DNA of 64,000 nt from Paracoccus pantotrophus. GTDB lineage: Bacteria; Pseudomonadota; Alphaproteobacteria; Rhodobacterales; Rhodobacteraceae. Numbering within the stretch: position 1 is the first letter of the stretch; each line of letters begins with the position of its first letter. The stretch lies in contig NZ_CP044423.1 in the NCBI RefSeq assembly GCF_008824185.1, positions 137,501 to 201,500 on the forward strand. Reading direction: 5' to 3'. Made by a program: the position numbers and the translations under genes. This document shows, piece by piece, positions 1-12,577 of the stretch. Under the pieces are notes generated by a model. It made no database searches and was not told the DNA's origin. It saw nothing but the letters and a program-made list of their open reading frames with translations.

Positions 1-2751
<2,751 letters not shown>

Positions 2752-2850
2752 GATCCGGAAGAAGACAGACCTTCTTCCAAAAGCATCCTTGGACAATGTC
2801 TTTCCAGGTTCCCAAAAGAACCGGAAAACGCCGATCTCGCTCCTTTTCCG

Positions 2851-2967
2851 GTCTGGTGGCCAAAGCACGAGCAAAACACCCGATCCCATCCCGAACTCGG
2901 CCGTTAAGTGCCGTCGCGCCAATGGTACTGCGTCAAAAGACGTGGGAGAGTAGGTCACCGCCAGACC
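2851..2967 (+). rRNA. rrf: 5S ribosomal RNA
   Basis: This 117-nt gene starts at gtctggtggc and ends at gccagacc, and the two ends pair as the terminal stem. The conserved 'cccgatcccatcccgaactcgg' core (loop B/C region) is present. It lies 99 nt after the 23S 3' end and 58 nt before tRNA-fMet, the standard alphaproteobacterial rRNA operon order. Confidence 0.97.
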
Positions 2968-3025
2968 TGAAAAGAAGCGAGCATCTCTCAGAACGAGAAG
3001 CACCGCAAAACCGCGATGCAAATGG

Positions 3026-3102
<77 letters not shown>

Positions 3103-3122
3103 AAATTACTGATAGATATCAG

Positions 3123-3154
3123 TGCATTAGGCCTCCTTCGGGAGGTCTTTTGCA
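3123..3154 (+). terminator. rho-independent terminator of the rRNA operon
   Basis: A hairpin with stem aggcctcc/ggaggtct around a ttcg loop (3129-3148) overlaps a T tract, with outer tgca/tgca pairing. It lies 21 nt after the tRNA and closes the rRNA transcription unit. Confidence 0.85.
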
Positions 3155-3433
3155 TTTGAGCAAAAAACACTCCGGAAGCATATCGGAAGCAGTTGCGCGG
3201 AAACCACGACGCAAGATCGGCGGGGTCACATTAACGTGATGGAAGTCGTCGACGGGTAATTGATGACCCCACTTCATTGAATTGATGGGTTCCTGACGCT
3301 TGATGCGTCCGCGAGAAGGCCAGCGAGCGCAGATAAGTCGTAGTCCGCCGCCCGGGTGCAGCATAGGCTTGGGATACTACCAGGCTTGACATGCAGGATG
3401 GAAAGATGCGCAAGGAGGGGAAGAGGATTGCAG
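3155..3433. other. intergenic region between rRNA operon and hupT
   Basis: No gene is supported in this interval. Short open frames exist on both strands but have no recognisable motif or ribosome binding site. The hupT promoter presumably lies here; no confident -35/-10 pair or dyad was seen. Confidence 0.5.
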
Positions 3434-4768
3434 ATGCCACGGGCAATGGACGCAAAGGACGACAGGGCGGGTGCTGCGCTGACGGATGCGGCCTGGTCCG
3501 ATGTGCTGATTGCGGTGGATCGCACCTATGCCGAGCTGATCGAACATCAGGAGCGGCTTGAGGCCCAGAACCGCGAGCTTGAGGCGCTGCGTCAGTTCCT
3601 GTCCTCGGTCATCACCTCGGTTTCCGATGTGCTGATCGTGCTGGATCGCGACGGGCGGGTGGATGAGGTCAATGCCTCGACCTGTGTCTGCACCGGGCTG
3701 CCTGTCGCGGCCCTGGTCGGCCGGAGCGTGGCGGATCTGGTGCGCGAAGAGGATCGCGCGGGTCTTTCGGCCCTGATTGCGGAGATTGCGCGCACGCGGG
3801 CGCCGGGGCGGATGGAGCTTTCGCTTGTGAGTTCGCGTGAGCCGGCCCCGGTCGAGGCGGTCCTGTCGCCGCGCCTCGATGATCGCGGCCGGATCGAGGG
3901 GCTGGTGCTGACGGGGCGTCCGGTGGGGGAATTGCGCCGCGCCTATGCCCAGCTTGAACGCAGCCATGCCGAGATGAAGGCCGCTCAGGCGCAGCTGGTC
4001 CATGGCGAGAAGCTGGCCTCATTGGGGCGTTTGCTGGCCGGGGTGGCGCATGAGCTGAACAATCCGATCAGCTTTGTCTATGCCAATGCCCATGCGCTGG
4101 AACGCTATGCCGCCAAGTTCGAGACCTATTTCGAGCGGGTTCAGGCCGGGGCAGACAGGGATGAACTGGTCCGCCTGCGGGAGGAATTGCGGCTGGACCG
4201 CGAGTTGCGCAACCTGCGCGAGGCGGTGCAGGGCGCGCGCGAGGGGGCCGAAAGAGTGCGCGATATCGTCGAGGATCTGCGCCGCCTGTCCTCGGACGGG
4301 GGCGGAGAGATGGCGGCCTTCGACCTGGTCGAGACCGCCCGCACCGCCGCCTTCTGGATCATGCGCGGGGCCGGCCACAGCACCGTGCCCGAGATCCATG
4401 CCGAAGGGCCGGTGATGGTTCTGGGGCATACGGGCCATATTCAGCAGGTGGTGATGAATCTGGTGCAGAACGCGCTGGATGCGGTTTCGGAAACCGCAGC
4501 CCCGCAGATCGCCCTGCGGATCATGCGCGAGGAAGGCCGTGGCGTGCTGGACATCCACGACAACGGTCCGGGCATCGACGAGGCGACGGCCGCGATGATC
4601 TTTGACCCGTTCTTCACCACGAAACCCGTGGGAAAAGGCACCGGACTTGGCCTGTCGATCAGCCTCAAGATCGCCGAGGATCATGGCGGCAGGCTGAGTT
4701 ACAGCCCCGCCTCCGGTGGTGGCGCGCTGTTTCGGCTGGAGCTGCCGCTGGCAGGAGAGGACGCATGA
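3434..4768 (+). CDS. hupT: HupT, H2-signalling sensor histidine kinase
   Basis: This cytoplasmic 444-residue kinase has no membrane segment. A coiled coil (about 25-55) leads into a PAS domain (about 55-170), then an H-box 'GVAHELNNP' with His206, then a HATPase with N-box 'NLVQNALDAV', G1 'DNGPGIDE' and G2 'GKGTGLGLS'. In Rhodobacter capsulatus HupT forms a complex with the HupUV sensor and transfers phosphate to HupR, so that HupR activity follows H2. The start at 3434 was chosen because AAGAGG lies 7 nt upstream (and AAGGAGGGG just before it); an upstream in-frame ATG at 3356 has no such site. The stop overlaps the hupU start (ATGA), so translation is coupled. Confidence 0.93.
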   Translation: MPRAMDAKDDRAGAALTDAAWSDVLIAVDRTYAELIEHQERLEAQNRELEALRQFLSSVITSVSDVLIVLDRDGRVDEVNASTCVCTGLPVAALVGRSVADLVREEDRAGLSALIAEIARTRAPGRMELSLVSSREPAPVEAVLSPRLDDRGRIEGLVLTGRPVGELRRAYAQLERSHAEMKAAQAQLVHGEKLASLGRLLAGVAHELNNPISFVYANAHALERYAAKFETYFERVQAGADRDELVRLREELRLDRELRNLREAVQGAREGAERVRDIVEDLRRLSSDGGGEMAAFDLVETARTAAFWIMRGAGHSTVPEIHAEGPVMVLGHTGHIQQVVMNLVQNALDAVSETAAPQIALRIMREEGRGVLDIHDNGPGIDEATAAMIFDPFFTTKPVGKGTGLGLSISLKIAEDHGGRLSYSPASGGGALFRLELPLAGEDA

Positions 4769-5754
4769 ACATTCTGTGGCTGCAAAGCGCCGGTTGCGGT
4801 GGCTGCACCATGTCGCTGCTGTGTGCCGAGGGGCCGAATGTCTTTGACCTGCTTGCCGGGGCGGGGCTGACCTTTCTGTGGCATCCGGCGCTGAGCCTTG
4901 AAAGCGGCGCCGAGGTGCGCGGGATTCTGGCCAGCCTTGTTTCGGGCGAGGTGCCACTGGATATTCTCTGCGTCGAGGGCGCGATCGCGCGCGGGCCGCG
5001 TGGTACCGGACGCTATCAGATCCTGTCGGGCACCGGGCGTCCGTTGCTGGACTGGTTGCGGGACCTGGCGCCGCTGGCGGCCCATGTGGTGGCGGTGGGC
5101 ACCTGTGCGACCTATGGCGGCGTGACCACGGCAGGGGGCAACCCCTCGGATGCGGTGGGGGTGCAATATGACGGCGCCCATCCCGGCGGCGCCCTGCCGG
5201 CCACGTTCCGCGCCCGTGCCGGTCTGCCGGTCATCAACATCGCCGGCTGCCCGACCCATCCCGATTGGGTGACCGAGACGCTTTTGATGCTGGCGGCGGG
5301 CAGGCTGGGGGCCTCGGATCTGGATGCGCTTGGCCGGCCCCGGTTCTATGCCGATCATCTGGTCCATCATGCCTGCCCGAAGAACGAGTTCTACGAATAC
5401 AAGGCCAGCGCGCGCGCATTGTCGGAAATGGGCTGCATGATGGAGCATCTGGGCTGTATCGGCACACAGGCGGTGGGCGATTGCAATATCCGGCCCTGGA
5501 ATGGTCAGGGCAGTTGCACGCGCGGCGGATATCCCTGCATCAACTGCACCGCGCCGGAATTTGAAGAGCCGCGCCACCTGTTCACCGCCACGCCGAAGAT
5601 CGCCGGCATTCCGGTTGGCCTGCCGACCGATATGCCCAAGGCTTGGTTCATGGCGCTGGCCTCGCTGTCCAAGGCCGCCACGCCCGAACGGATCGCGAAG
5701 AATGCCGTGGCTGATCGTATCGTCACCCCGCCGACGCTGAGAAAACCCCGATGA
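4765..5754 (+). CDS. hupU: HupU, regulatory (H2-sensing) [NiFe]-hydrogenase small subunit
   Basis: This 329-residue small subunit carries the Fe-S clusters of the sensor hydrogenase. It lacks a Tat signal peptide and starts directly with 'LQSAGCGGCT', which places it in the cytoplasm, as expected for HupU/HoxB rather than an energy-conserving HupS. Cysteine motifs for the proximal cluster (CGGC near 14-17, 'GTCATYGG', 'AGCPTHPDW') and the distal clusters ('HHACPKNEFYE', 'MEHLGCIG', 'CTRGGYPCINC') are complete. It pairs with HupV, which starts in an ATGA overlap at its stop. Confidence 0.95.
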   Translation: MNILWLQSAGCGGCTMSLLCAEGPNVFDLLAGAGLTFLWHPALSLESGAEVRGILASLVSGEVPLDILCVEGAIARGPRGTGRYQILSGTGRPLLDWLRDLAPLAAHVVAVGTCATYGGVTTAGGNPSDAVGVQYDGAHPGGALPATFRARAGLPVINIAGCPTHPDWVTETLLMLAAGRLGASDLDALGRPRFYADHLVHHACPKNEFYEYKASARALSEMGCMMEHLGCIGTQAVGDCNIRPWNGQGSCTRGGYPCINCTAPEFEEPRHLFTATPKIAGIPVGLPTDMPKAWFMALASLSKAATPERIAKNAVADRIVTPPTLRKPR

Positions 5755-7211
5755 GCGGGGCAGGGGGCGAAACGGGGTTGGGGCAGTTGATCGTCGGTCC
5801 GTTCAACCGGGTCGAGGGCGATCTGGAGATCCGGCTGGACATCGCAGAGGGGCGGGTCAGCGCGGCGCGGATCAACTCGCCGCTTTATCGCGGGTTCGAG
5901 CGTATGCTGCCCGGCAAGGATCCGCGCGACGCGCTGACCATCGTGCCGCGGATTTGCGGTATCTGCTCGATCAGCCAGTCGGCGGCGGCGGCGCGGGCTC
6001 TGGCCATGGCAGTGGGCGAGGTCCCCGAACCGCAAGGAGAGCGGATGGCTGCGCTGATCCACGCGGTCGAGAATGTCTCGGACCATCTGACGCATTTCAA
6101 CCTGTTCTTCATGCCTGATTTCACCAGACCCCAATATCAGGCGCGGGGCTGGTATGATCGGGCGGTGGCCCGGTTCACGGCGATGGAGGGATCGGCCCTG
6201 AAACGCGCGGTCGAGGCGCGGGCCGGGTTGATGCATGTTCTTGGGCTGATGGCCGGGAAATGGCCGCATACCCTGGCGATCCAGCCCGGTGGTGTCACGC
6301 GCGCCCCGTCCGAACGCGACCGGCTGCGTATTCTGGCCAGCCTGACGGCCTTTCGCCGCTATCTGGAAGATACGGTCTTCGGGGCAGCGGTCGAGGATTT
6401 CGCGGCCCTTTCCTCGGTCCCGGCGCTGATGGGATGGCAAGGGGGCGATGCCGGCCTGTTCCTGCGCATCGCCGCCGATCTGGATCTGGCGGATCTGGGG
6501 CGCGGCTCGGGGCGCTATCTGTCCTTTGGCGCCTATCCGCTGGAGGGCGGCCACGGTTTTGCCCCCGGCATCTGGGATGGCGGGGCGCAGCCTCTTGACA
6601 TCGCGGCGATCAGCGAGGATTTATCGCATAGCTGGATGCTGGGGCCTGCGGCGCATCCGGCCCAGGGTGTGACCGATCCCGACGAGGATATGCGTGACAC
6701 CGCCTATAGCTGGTGCAAGGCCCCCAGACTGGCCGGACGCACCATGGAAACCGGCGCGCTGGCCCGGCAGGTGATCGACGGTCATCCGCTGGCGCTGGAT
6801 CTGGTCCGCGATGGTAACGGCGGCGGCGGGGTGCTGGCGCGGGTGGCGGGGCGTCTGCTGGAACTGGCGCGCAGTCAGGTTCTGATGGAGGATCTGGCGC
6901 GCGGGATCGTGCCCGAGGCCCGCTTCATGGCCGGCCCCCTGAAAATCAGCGACGGGATCGGCGAAGGGCTGGTCGAGGCCGCGCGCGGTGCGCTTGGCCA
7001 TTGGCTGAGGATCGAGGGCGGGCGGATCGCCTCGTATCAGATCGTCGCTCCGACCACCTGGAACTTCAGTCCGCGCGATGCCGGTGGCGTGCCCGGCCCG
7101 GTCGAGGCAGCGCTTGAGGGGCTTGTGGTCCAGCCGGGCGAGACGACCCCGCTCAGCGTGCAGCATGTGGTGCGCAGCTTTGACCCGTGCATGGTGTGCA
7201 CCGTGCATTGA
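5751..7211 (+). CDS. hupV: HupV, regulatory (H2-sensing) [NiFe]-hydrogenase large subunit
   Basis: This 486-residue subunit holds the Ni-Fe site. The N-terminal ligand motif is 'RICGICS' and the C-terminal one is 'SFDPCMVCTVH', where the protein ends exactly. It therefore lacks the C-terminal peptide that HupD-type proteases remove, a hallmark of HupV/HoxC sensor hydrogenases. 'NRVEGDLEI' near the N terminus is the usual large-subunit signature. With HupU it reports H2 to HupT. hypF follows after 20 nt. Confidence 0.95.
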   Translation: MSGAGGETGLGQLIVGPFNRVEGDLEIRLDIAEGRVSAARINSPLYRGFERMLPGKDPRDALTIVPRICGICSISQSAAAARALAMAVGEVPEPQGERMAALIHAVENVSDHLTHFNLFFMPDFTRPQYQARGWYDRAVARFTAMEGSALKRAVEARAGLMHVLGLMAGKWPHTLAIQPGGVTRAPSERDRLRILASLTAFRRYLEDTVFGAAVEDFAALSSVPALMGWQGGDAGLFLRIAADLDLADLGRGSGRYLSFGAYPLEGGHGFAPGIWDGGAQPLDIAAISEDLSHSWMLGPAAHPAQGVTDPDEDMRDTAYSWCKAPRLAGRTMETGALARQVIDGHPLALDLVRDGNGGGGVLARVAGRLLELARSQVLMEDLARGIVPEARFMAGPLKISDGIGEGLVEAARGALGHWLRIEGGRIASYQIVAPTTWNFSPRDAGGVPGPVEAALEGLVVQPGETTPLSVQHVVRSFDPCMVCTVH

Positions 7212-7231
7212 GGAAGGAGTGCCTGCCGGAT

Positions 7232-9478
7232 ATGACTTTGCCGACCATGGAACAAGGCTTCGCCATCCGGGTGCGCGGGCAGGTGCAGGGGGTCGGCTTC
7301 CGGCCCTTTGTCTGGCGGCTGGCGCGGGCGGCGGGGTTGCGCGGCGACGTTCTGAACGATGCCGAAGGGGTTCTGATCCGTCTGGTCGCGCAGGATTGCG
7401 GCGATTTCATCGCGGCCTTGCGCGCGGATAGGCCGCCTCTGGCCAGAATCGACGCGATCGAGGCCGTGCCACAGGTTTTTGCCGCGATGCCCGAGGGGTT
7501 TTCCATCGCGGCCAGCGCGGGCACAGGCGCCGAAACGCGGGTCACGCCCGATGCCGCGACCTGCCCGGAATGCCGGGCCGAGATCTTTGCGCCCGGCAGG
7601 CGGCAGGGCTATGCCTTTACCAACTGCACCCATTGCGGGCCGCGCTATACGATCCTGCGCGAACTGCCCTATGACCGGGCGCGAACCACGATGGCGGGCT
7701 TTGGTCTTTGCCCCGATTGTGCCGCCGAATATGCCGATCCCGCCGACCGCCGCTTTCACGCGCAACCCATCGCCTGCCCGGCCTGCGGCCCAAACCTGTG
7801 GTATGAGGCCGGGGGAAAAGAGGTCGCGGGCGATCCGGTCGCATTGGCGGTGGCGGCGCTGAAGGCGGGGCAGGTCGTCGCGGTCAAGGGGCTGGGCGGT
7901 TTTCACCTTGCCTGCGATGCGGCCAATGCCAGGGCCGTGGCGCTGTTGCGGGCGCGCAAAAGGCGGCCGTCGAAGCCCTTTGCCCTGATGGGGACCGAGG
8001 CGATGATCCGCGCCCATGCGACGCCGTCCGAGGCTTGCTGGCGATTGTTGCGCGACCCGGCGGCGCCGGTGGTGCTGGTGCCCGCCCGGGGCACATTGCC
8101 CGAGGATGTGGCGCCGGGGATGCGCGCGCTTGGCGTCATGCTGCCCTATACGCCCCTGCATCACCTGCTGATTGCCGCTTTCGGGGGGATGCTGGTGATG
8201 ACCTCGGGCAATCTTTCGGGCGCCCCGCAGGTCATCGGAAATGACGAGGCGCGCAAGGCGCTGGCGCGCTTTGCCGACGGTTTCCTGATGCACAACCGCG
8301 AGATTGCGCGGCGGCTGGATGACGGGGTCGAGCGCGCCGAGCCGCCGATGGTGATCCGCCGCGCCCGTGGGCGGGTGCCGGGCACGCTGCCCCTGCCGCC
8401 GGGGTTTGACGCAGCGCCGCGGGTGCTGGCCTTTGGTGGTCAGATGAAGGCGGCGATCTGCCTGACCAAGAACGGTCAGGCGATGGTGTCGCAGCATCTG
8501 GGCGATCTGGACGATGCCGAGACCGCGCTGGAATACGACCGCACGCTGCGCGATCTGGCGGCCCTGTTCGACCATGCCCCCGAACTGGCTGCCTGCGACC
8601 CGCATCCGGGCTATCGCGCGACGGTCACCGCCGAAGGCGCAGGTCAGCCGCTGATGCGGGTCTGGCATCATCATGCGCATCTGGCCTCGTGCCTTGGCGA
8701 TAATCTGTGGCCGCTGGACGGGGGCAGGGTGGCCGGAATCGTGATGGACGGGCTTGGCCTTGGACCGGATGGCACGATCTGGGGCGGAGAGCTGTTGCTG
8801 GGCGATTACACCGGGTTCGAGCGCCTCGCCCATCTGGCCCCCGCCCCCCTGCCGGGCGGCGACCGCGCCAGCCGAGAGCCCTGGCGCAATGCGCTGGCCC
8901 GTCTGGATCAGGCGGGGCTTTCCGCCGTGGCGGACCGGCTGTTCCCCGACGCGCCCCGCGCCCTTCTGCGGCAGGCGGTCGGTGCGGGGGTGAATGCGCC
9001 GCGATCATCCTCGGCCGGGCGGCTGTTCGATGCCTTTGCGGCGCTGGCGGGCTTTGCCGGGGCGCAGAGTTACGAGGGCGAGGCCGCGATGCGGCTGGAG
9101 GCCATGGCGCGCCCTGCTGCGCCCTATCCCTTTGACTGCCGGGATGGGATCATCGACCCCGCGCCGATGTTTCGCGCCGCCGCGGCCGATCTGGCGGCCG
9201 GGCGCGATCGAGGCGACATGGCGGGGGCCTTTCACGCCGGGCTGGCGCGTGCCTTCTGTGCGCCGGCCCGCGCGCTGGTCCAGGGCGGCCGGGCGCGGGC
9301 GGTGGCCCTGTCGGGCGGCGTGTTGCAGAACGCATTCCTGTTGCGCGAATGTCTGGCGGCGCTGGACGGTCTGCCGGTCCTGCTGCATCGCCAGATCCCC
9401 GCCAATGACGGCGGGCTTGCTTTCGGTCAGGCGCTGGTTGCTGCGGCGCAGCGCATGGCTGCGGCGAAAAGCTTGTAA
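7232..9478 (+). CDS. hypF: HypF, carbamoyltransferase for the cyanide ligands
   Basis: HypF uses carbamoyl phosphate and ATP to carbamoylate the HypE C-terminal cysteine, the first step toward CN ligands of the Ni-Fe site. The 748 residues show the N-terminal acylphosphatase-like domain ('GQVQGVGFRPFVWRLA'), paired zinc motifs (CPEC...CTHCGP and CPDC...CPACGP), a YrdC-like domain ('VAVKGLGGFHLACDA', 'KRRPSKPFALM') and a Kae1/TobZ-like C-terminal domain with 'HHHAHLASC' and 'DGLGLGPDG'. The start at 7232 follows GAGGAAGGAG; a longer reading overlapping hupV is less likely. Its place between hupV and hupS is the Rhodobacter arrangement. Confidence 0.95.
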   Translation: MTLPTMEQGFAIRVRGQVQGVGFRPFVWRLARAAGLRGDVLNDAEGVLIRLVAQDCGDFIAALRADRPPLARIDAIEAVPQVFAAMPEGFSIAASAGTGAETRVTPDAATCPECRAEIFAPGRRQGYAFTNCTHCGPRYTILRELPYDRARTTMAGFGLCPDCAAEYADPADRRFHAQPIACPACGPNLWYEAGGKEVAGDPVALAVAALKAGQVVAVKGLGGFHLACDAANARAVALLRARKRRPSKPFALMGTEAMIRAHATPSEACWRLLRDPAAPVVLVPARGTLPEDVAPGMRALGVMLPYTPLHHLLIAAFGGMLVMTSGNLSGAPQVIGNDEARKALARFADGFLMHNREIARRLDDGVERAEPPMVIRRARGRVPGTLPLPPGFDAAPRVLAFGGQMKAAICLTKNGQAMVSQHLGDLDDAETALEYDRTLRDLAALFDHAPELAACDPHPGYRATVTAEGAGQPLMRVWHHHAHLASCLGDNLWPLDGGRVAGIVMDGLGLGPDGTIWGGELLLGDYTGFERLAHLAPAPLPGGDRASREPWRNALARLDQAGLSAVADRLFPDAPRALLRQAVGAGVNAPRSSSAGRLFDAFAALAGFAGAQSYEGEAAMRLEAMARPAAPYPFDCRDGIIDPAPMFRAAAADLAAGRDRGDMAGAFHAGLARAFCAPARALVQGGRARAVALSGGVLQNAFLLRECLAALDGLPVLLHRQIPANDGGLAFGQALVAAAQRMAAAKSL

Positions 9479-9680
9479 TCGGCGGGCGCGCCCTCTGGCT
9501 GAATCCTGACCATCCGGGCGACGCGGGATTTGTGGCAGTTGATTGAAAAGACGCCATAAAATGCGATTTCCCATCTGCGACATTCTGTCATTGCCCTGCG
9601 CCCCCCTGCCTTGGCATGCCTTGAAAGACCACGCGAAGGTCCGCGCTGCCGGGCCGCCAGGCTGAGAGGAGGAGGACGTC

Positions 9681-10765
9681 TTGTCGCAAATCGAGACTTT
9701 CTACGATGTCATGCGCCGGCAGGGGATCACCCGCCGCAGTTTCATGAAATATTGCTCGCTGACCGCGGCGGCGCTTGGCCTCGGCCCGGCCTTCGTGCCC
9801 AAAATCGCCCATGCGATGGAAACCAAGCCCCGCACGCCGGTGATCTGGGTGCATGGTCTGGAATGCACCTGCTGTTCGGAAAGCTTCATCCGCTCGGCCC
9901 ATCCTCTGGCCAAGGATGTCGTGCTGTCGATGATCAGCCTTGATTACGATGATACGCTGATGGCCGCCGCCGGCCATGCCGCCGAGGCCGCCTTCGAGGA
10001 CACCATCCAGAAATACAAGGGCCAGTATATCCTTGCCGTCGAGGGTAACCCGCCGCTGAACGAAGACGGGATGTATTGCATCACCGGCGGCAAGCCCTTC
10101 GTCGAAAAGCTGCGCCATGCGGCCAGGGACGCCAAGGCGATCATTTCATGGGGGCCTGCGCGTCCTATGGCTGCGTTCAGGCCGCCGCGCCGAATCCGAC
10201 GCGGGCGACGCCGGTCCACAAGGTCATTCTGGACAAACCGATCATCAAGGTGCCGGGCTGCCCGCCCATCGCCGAGGTGATGACCGGCGTCATCACCTAT
10301 ATGCTGACCTTCGACCGCATGCCCGAGCTTGACCGCCAGGGCCGGCCAAAGATGTTCTACAGCCAGCGCATCCACGATAAATGCTATCGCCGCCCGCATT
10401 TCGATGCCGGCCAGTTCGTCGAGCATTGGGACGATGAAAACGCCAAGAAGGGCTATTGCCTTTACAAGATGGGGTGCAAGGGCCCGACCACCTATAACGC
10501 CTGCTCGACCGTGCGCTGGAACGAGGGTGTCTCGTTCCCGATCCAGTCGGGCCATGGCTGCATCGGCTGCTCGGAAGACGGGTTCTGGGATCAGGGTTCG
10601 TTCTATGACCGGCTGACCAATATCAAGGCTTTCGGGGTCGAGGCCAATGCCGACAAGCTGGGCGGCGTTGCGGCGGGTGCGGTCGGTGGGGCCGTTGCGG
10701 TCCATGCCGCGATTTCGGCGCTGAAACGGGCGCAGAAAAAGACCCAGGACAAGGTGGAGGCCTAG
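9681..10765 (+). pseudogene. hupS: HupS, uptake [NiFe]-hydrogenase small subunit, frameshifted by one base
   Basis: HupS carries the Fe-S electron relay of the membrane-bound uptake hydrogenase and is exported by Tat. It starts at TTG behind GAGGAGGAGG and has the Tat motif 'TRRSFMKY', then 'LECTCCSES'. The first frame is collinear with HupS until the G run at 10150-10154, where 'SWG' should continue as 'ACASYGC'; the remainder (PNPTRATPVHK..., 'GCIGCSEDGFW', the hydrophobic C-terminal anchor) is in the frame one base away. Five Gs are present where six restore a single ~361-residue protein of normal length. Either the gene is broken or the base was lost in sequencing. The 202 bp upstream should hold the HupR-controlled promoter; no clear TTG-N5-CAA site was seen there. 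Confidence 0.9.
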
Positions 10766-10768
10766 ACC

Positions 10769-12562
10769 ATGACGATCAACACGCCGAATGGCTTTACCCT
10801 CGACAATTCCGGGCGCCGGATCGTGGTGGATCCGGTCACCCGGATCGAAGGGCACATGCGCTGCGAGGTCAACGTGGATGATCAGGGGGTTATCCGCAAT
10901 GCGGTCTCGACCGGCACGATGTGGCGCGGACTGGAGGTGATCCTGAAAGGGCGCGATCCGCGTGACGCCTGGGCCTTTGTCGAACGGATCTGCGGCGTCT
11001 GCACCGGCACCCATGCGCTGACCTCGGTGCGTGCGGTCGAGGATGCGCTTGGGATCATGATCCCCGACAATGCCAATTCGATCCGCAACATGATGCAGCT
11101 GGCGCTGGAGATCCACGATCATGTCGTGCATTTCTATCACCTGCATGCGCTGGACTGGGTGAACCCGGTCAATGCCCTGCGCGCCGACCCCAAGGCGACC
11201 AGCGAATTGCAGCAGATGGTCTCGCCCTCGCATCCGATGTCATCGCCGGGCTATTTCCGCGATGTGCAGAACCGGCTGAAGAAATTCGTCGAATCCGGGC
11301 AGCTGGGGCTGTTCAAGAACGGCTATTGGGACAATCCGGCCTATCTTCTGCCGCCTGAAGCCGATCTGATGGCGACGACGCATTATCTGGAAGCACTTGA
11401 TCTGCAAAAGGAAATCGTCAAGGTCCACACGATCTTTGGCGGCAAGAACCCGCATCCGAACTGGCTGGTGGGCGGGGTGCCCTGTCCGATCAATATCGAC
11501 GGCACCGGATCGGTCGGCGCGATCAATATGGAGCGGCTGAACCTCGTTTCCTCGATCATCGACCTGTGCGACCAGTTCAACAAGAACGTCTATATTCCCG
11601 ATGTGATCGCCATTGGCGGCTTTTACAAAAGCTGGCTTTACGGGGGTGGGCTGTCGTCGCAGGCGGTCATGGCCTATGGCGACATCCCCGAAAACCCGAA
11701 CGACTTTTCGCCCGAGCAGCTGCACCTGCCGCGCGGCGCGATCATCAACGGCAACCTCAATGAGGTGCATGACGTCGATCCGCGCGATCCCGAGCAGGTG
11801 CAGGAATTCGTCGATCATTCCTGGTATTCCTATGGCGAGCCGGGGCGCGGCCTGCATCCCTGGGACGGGGAAACCAATCCGAAATTCGAGCTGGGGCCGA
11901 ACCACAAGGGCACGAAAACCCGCATCGAACAACTGGATGAATCCGCGAAATATTCCTGGATCAAGGCGCCGCGCTGGCGGGGGCACGCGATGGAGGTCGG
12001 CCCGCTTGCGCGCTATATCGTCGGCTATGCCAAGGGACACGAGGATATCCGGGATCAGGTCGATGGCCTGCTGCGCACCATGGATCTGCCCTTCGAGGCG
12101 CTGTTCTCGACTTTGGGGCGCACGGCGGCGCGGGCGCTGGAATCGGAATATTGCGGGCGCCTGCAGCGGCATTTCTTCGACAAGATGGTGCAGAATATCA
12201 AGAATGGCGATCAAAGCACCGCCAATGTCGAGAAATGGGACCCCTCGACATGGCCGAAAGAGGCCAAGGGTGTCGGCATGACCGAGGCGCCGCGGGGCGC
12301 GCTTGGCCACTGGATCCGCATCAAGGATGGCCGGATCGAGAATTATCAATGCGTGGTGCCGACCACCTGGAACGGCTCGCCCCGCGACAGTCAGGGCAAT
12401 ATCGGGGCCTTCGAGGCCAGCCTGATGAACACGCCGATGGAGCGCCCGGACGAGCCGGTCGAAATCCTGCGCACGCTGCACAGTTTCGACCCCTGCCTTG
12501 CCTGCTCGACCCATGTCATGTCACCGGATGGCGACGAGCTTGCCACCGTCAAAATTCGCTGA
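10769..12562 (+). CDS. hupL: HupL, uptake [NiFe]-hydrogenase large subunit
   Basis: The 597-residue catalytic subunit oxidises H2 at the periplasmic face and feeds electrons through HupS to cytochrome HupC. It contains 'DPVTRIEGHMR', the L1 ligand motif 'RICGVCTGTHA' and the C-terminal 'DPCLACSTH', followed by a 15-residue tail beginning VMSPDG that HupD is expected to remove after nickel insertion. It has no signal peptide and would be exported on the HupS Tat signal. It starts 4 nt after the hupS stop and is itself intact. Confidence 0.97.
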   Translation: MTINTPNGFTLDNSGRRIVVDPVTRIEGHMRCEVNVDDQGVIRNAVSTGTMWRGLEVILKGRDPRDAWAFVERICGVCTGTHALTSVRAVEDALGIMIPDNANSIRNMMQLALEIHDHVVHFYHLHALDWVNPVNALRADPKATSELQQMVSPSHPMSSPGYFRDVQNRLKKFVESGQLGLFKNGYWDNPAYLLPPEADLMATTHYLEALDLQKEIVKVHTIFGGKNPHPNWLVGGVPCPINIDGTGSVGAINMERLNLVSSIIDLCDQFNKNVYIPDVIAIGGFYKSWLYGGGLSSQAVMAYGDIPENPNDFSPEQLHLPRGAIINGNLNEVHDVDPRDPEQVQEFVDHSWYSYGEPGRGLHPWDGETNPKFELGPNHKGTKTRIEQLDESAKYSWIKAPRWRGHAMEVGPLARYIVGYAKGHEDIRDQVDGLLRTMDLPFEALFSTLGRTAARALESEYCGRLQRHFFDKMVQNIKNGDQSTANVEKWDPSTWPKEAKGVGMTEAPRGALGHWIRIKDGRIENYQCVVPTTWNGSPRDSQGNIGAFEASLMNTPMERPDEPVEILRTLHSFDPCLACSTHVMSPDGDELATVKIR

Positions 12563-12577
12563 GAAAGGGACGATCCA

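Noticed and set aside
3119..3525. Minus-strand open frames between tRNA-fMet and hupT as integrase relics at a tRNA site
   Set aside because: No recombinase motif or repeat of the tRNA 3' end could be found.
5751..7211. Apparent C-terminal truncation of HupV
   Set aside because: Sensor hydrogenases naturally end at the DPCxxCxxH motif.
9600..9625. Possible sigma-54 promoter (ttggcatgccttgaa) upstream of hupS
   Set aside because: The GG and GC-like elements are two bases too close, and HupR lacks the GAFTGA loop needed for sigma-54.
10769..12562. Possible further frameshift in hupL
   Set aside because: The frame is continuous from 'DPVTRIEGH' to the C-terminal extension, with both ligand motifs in place.
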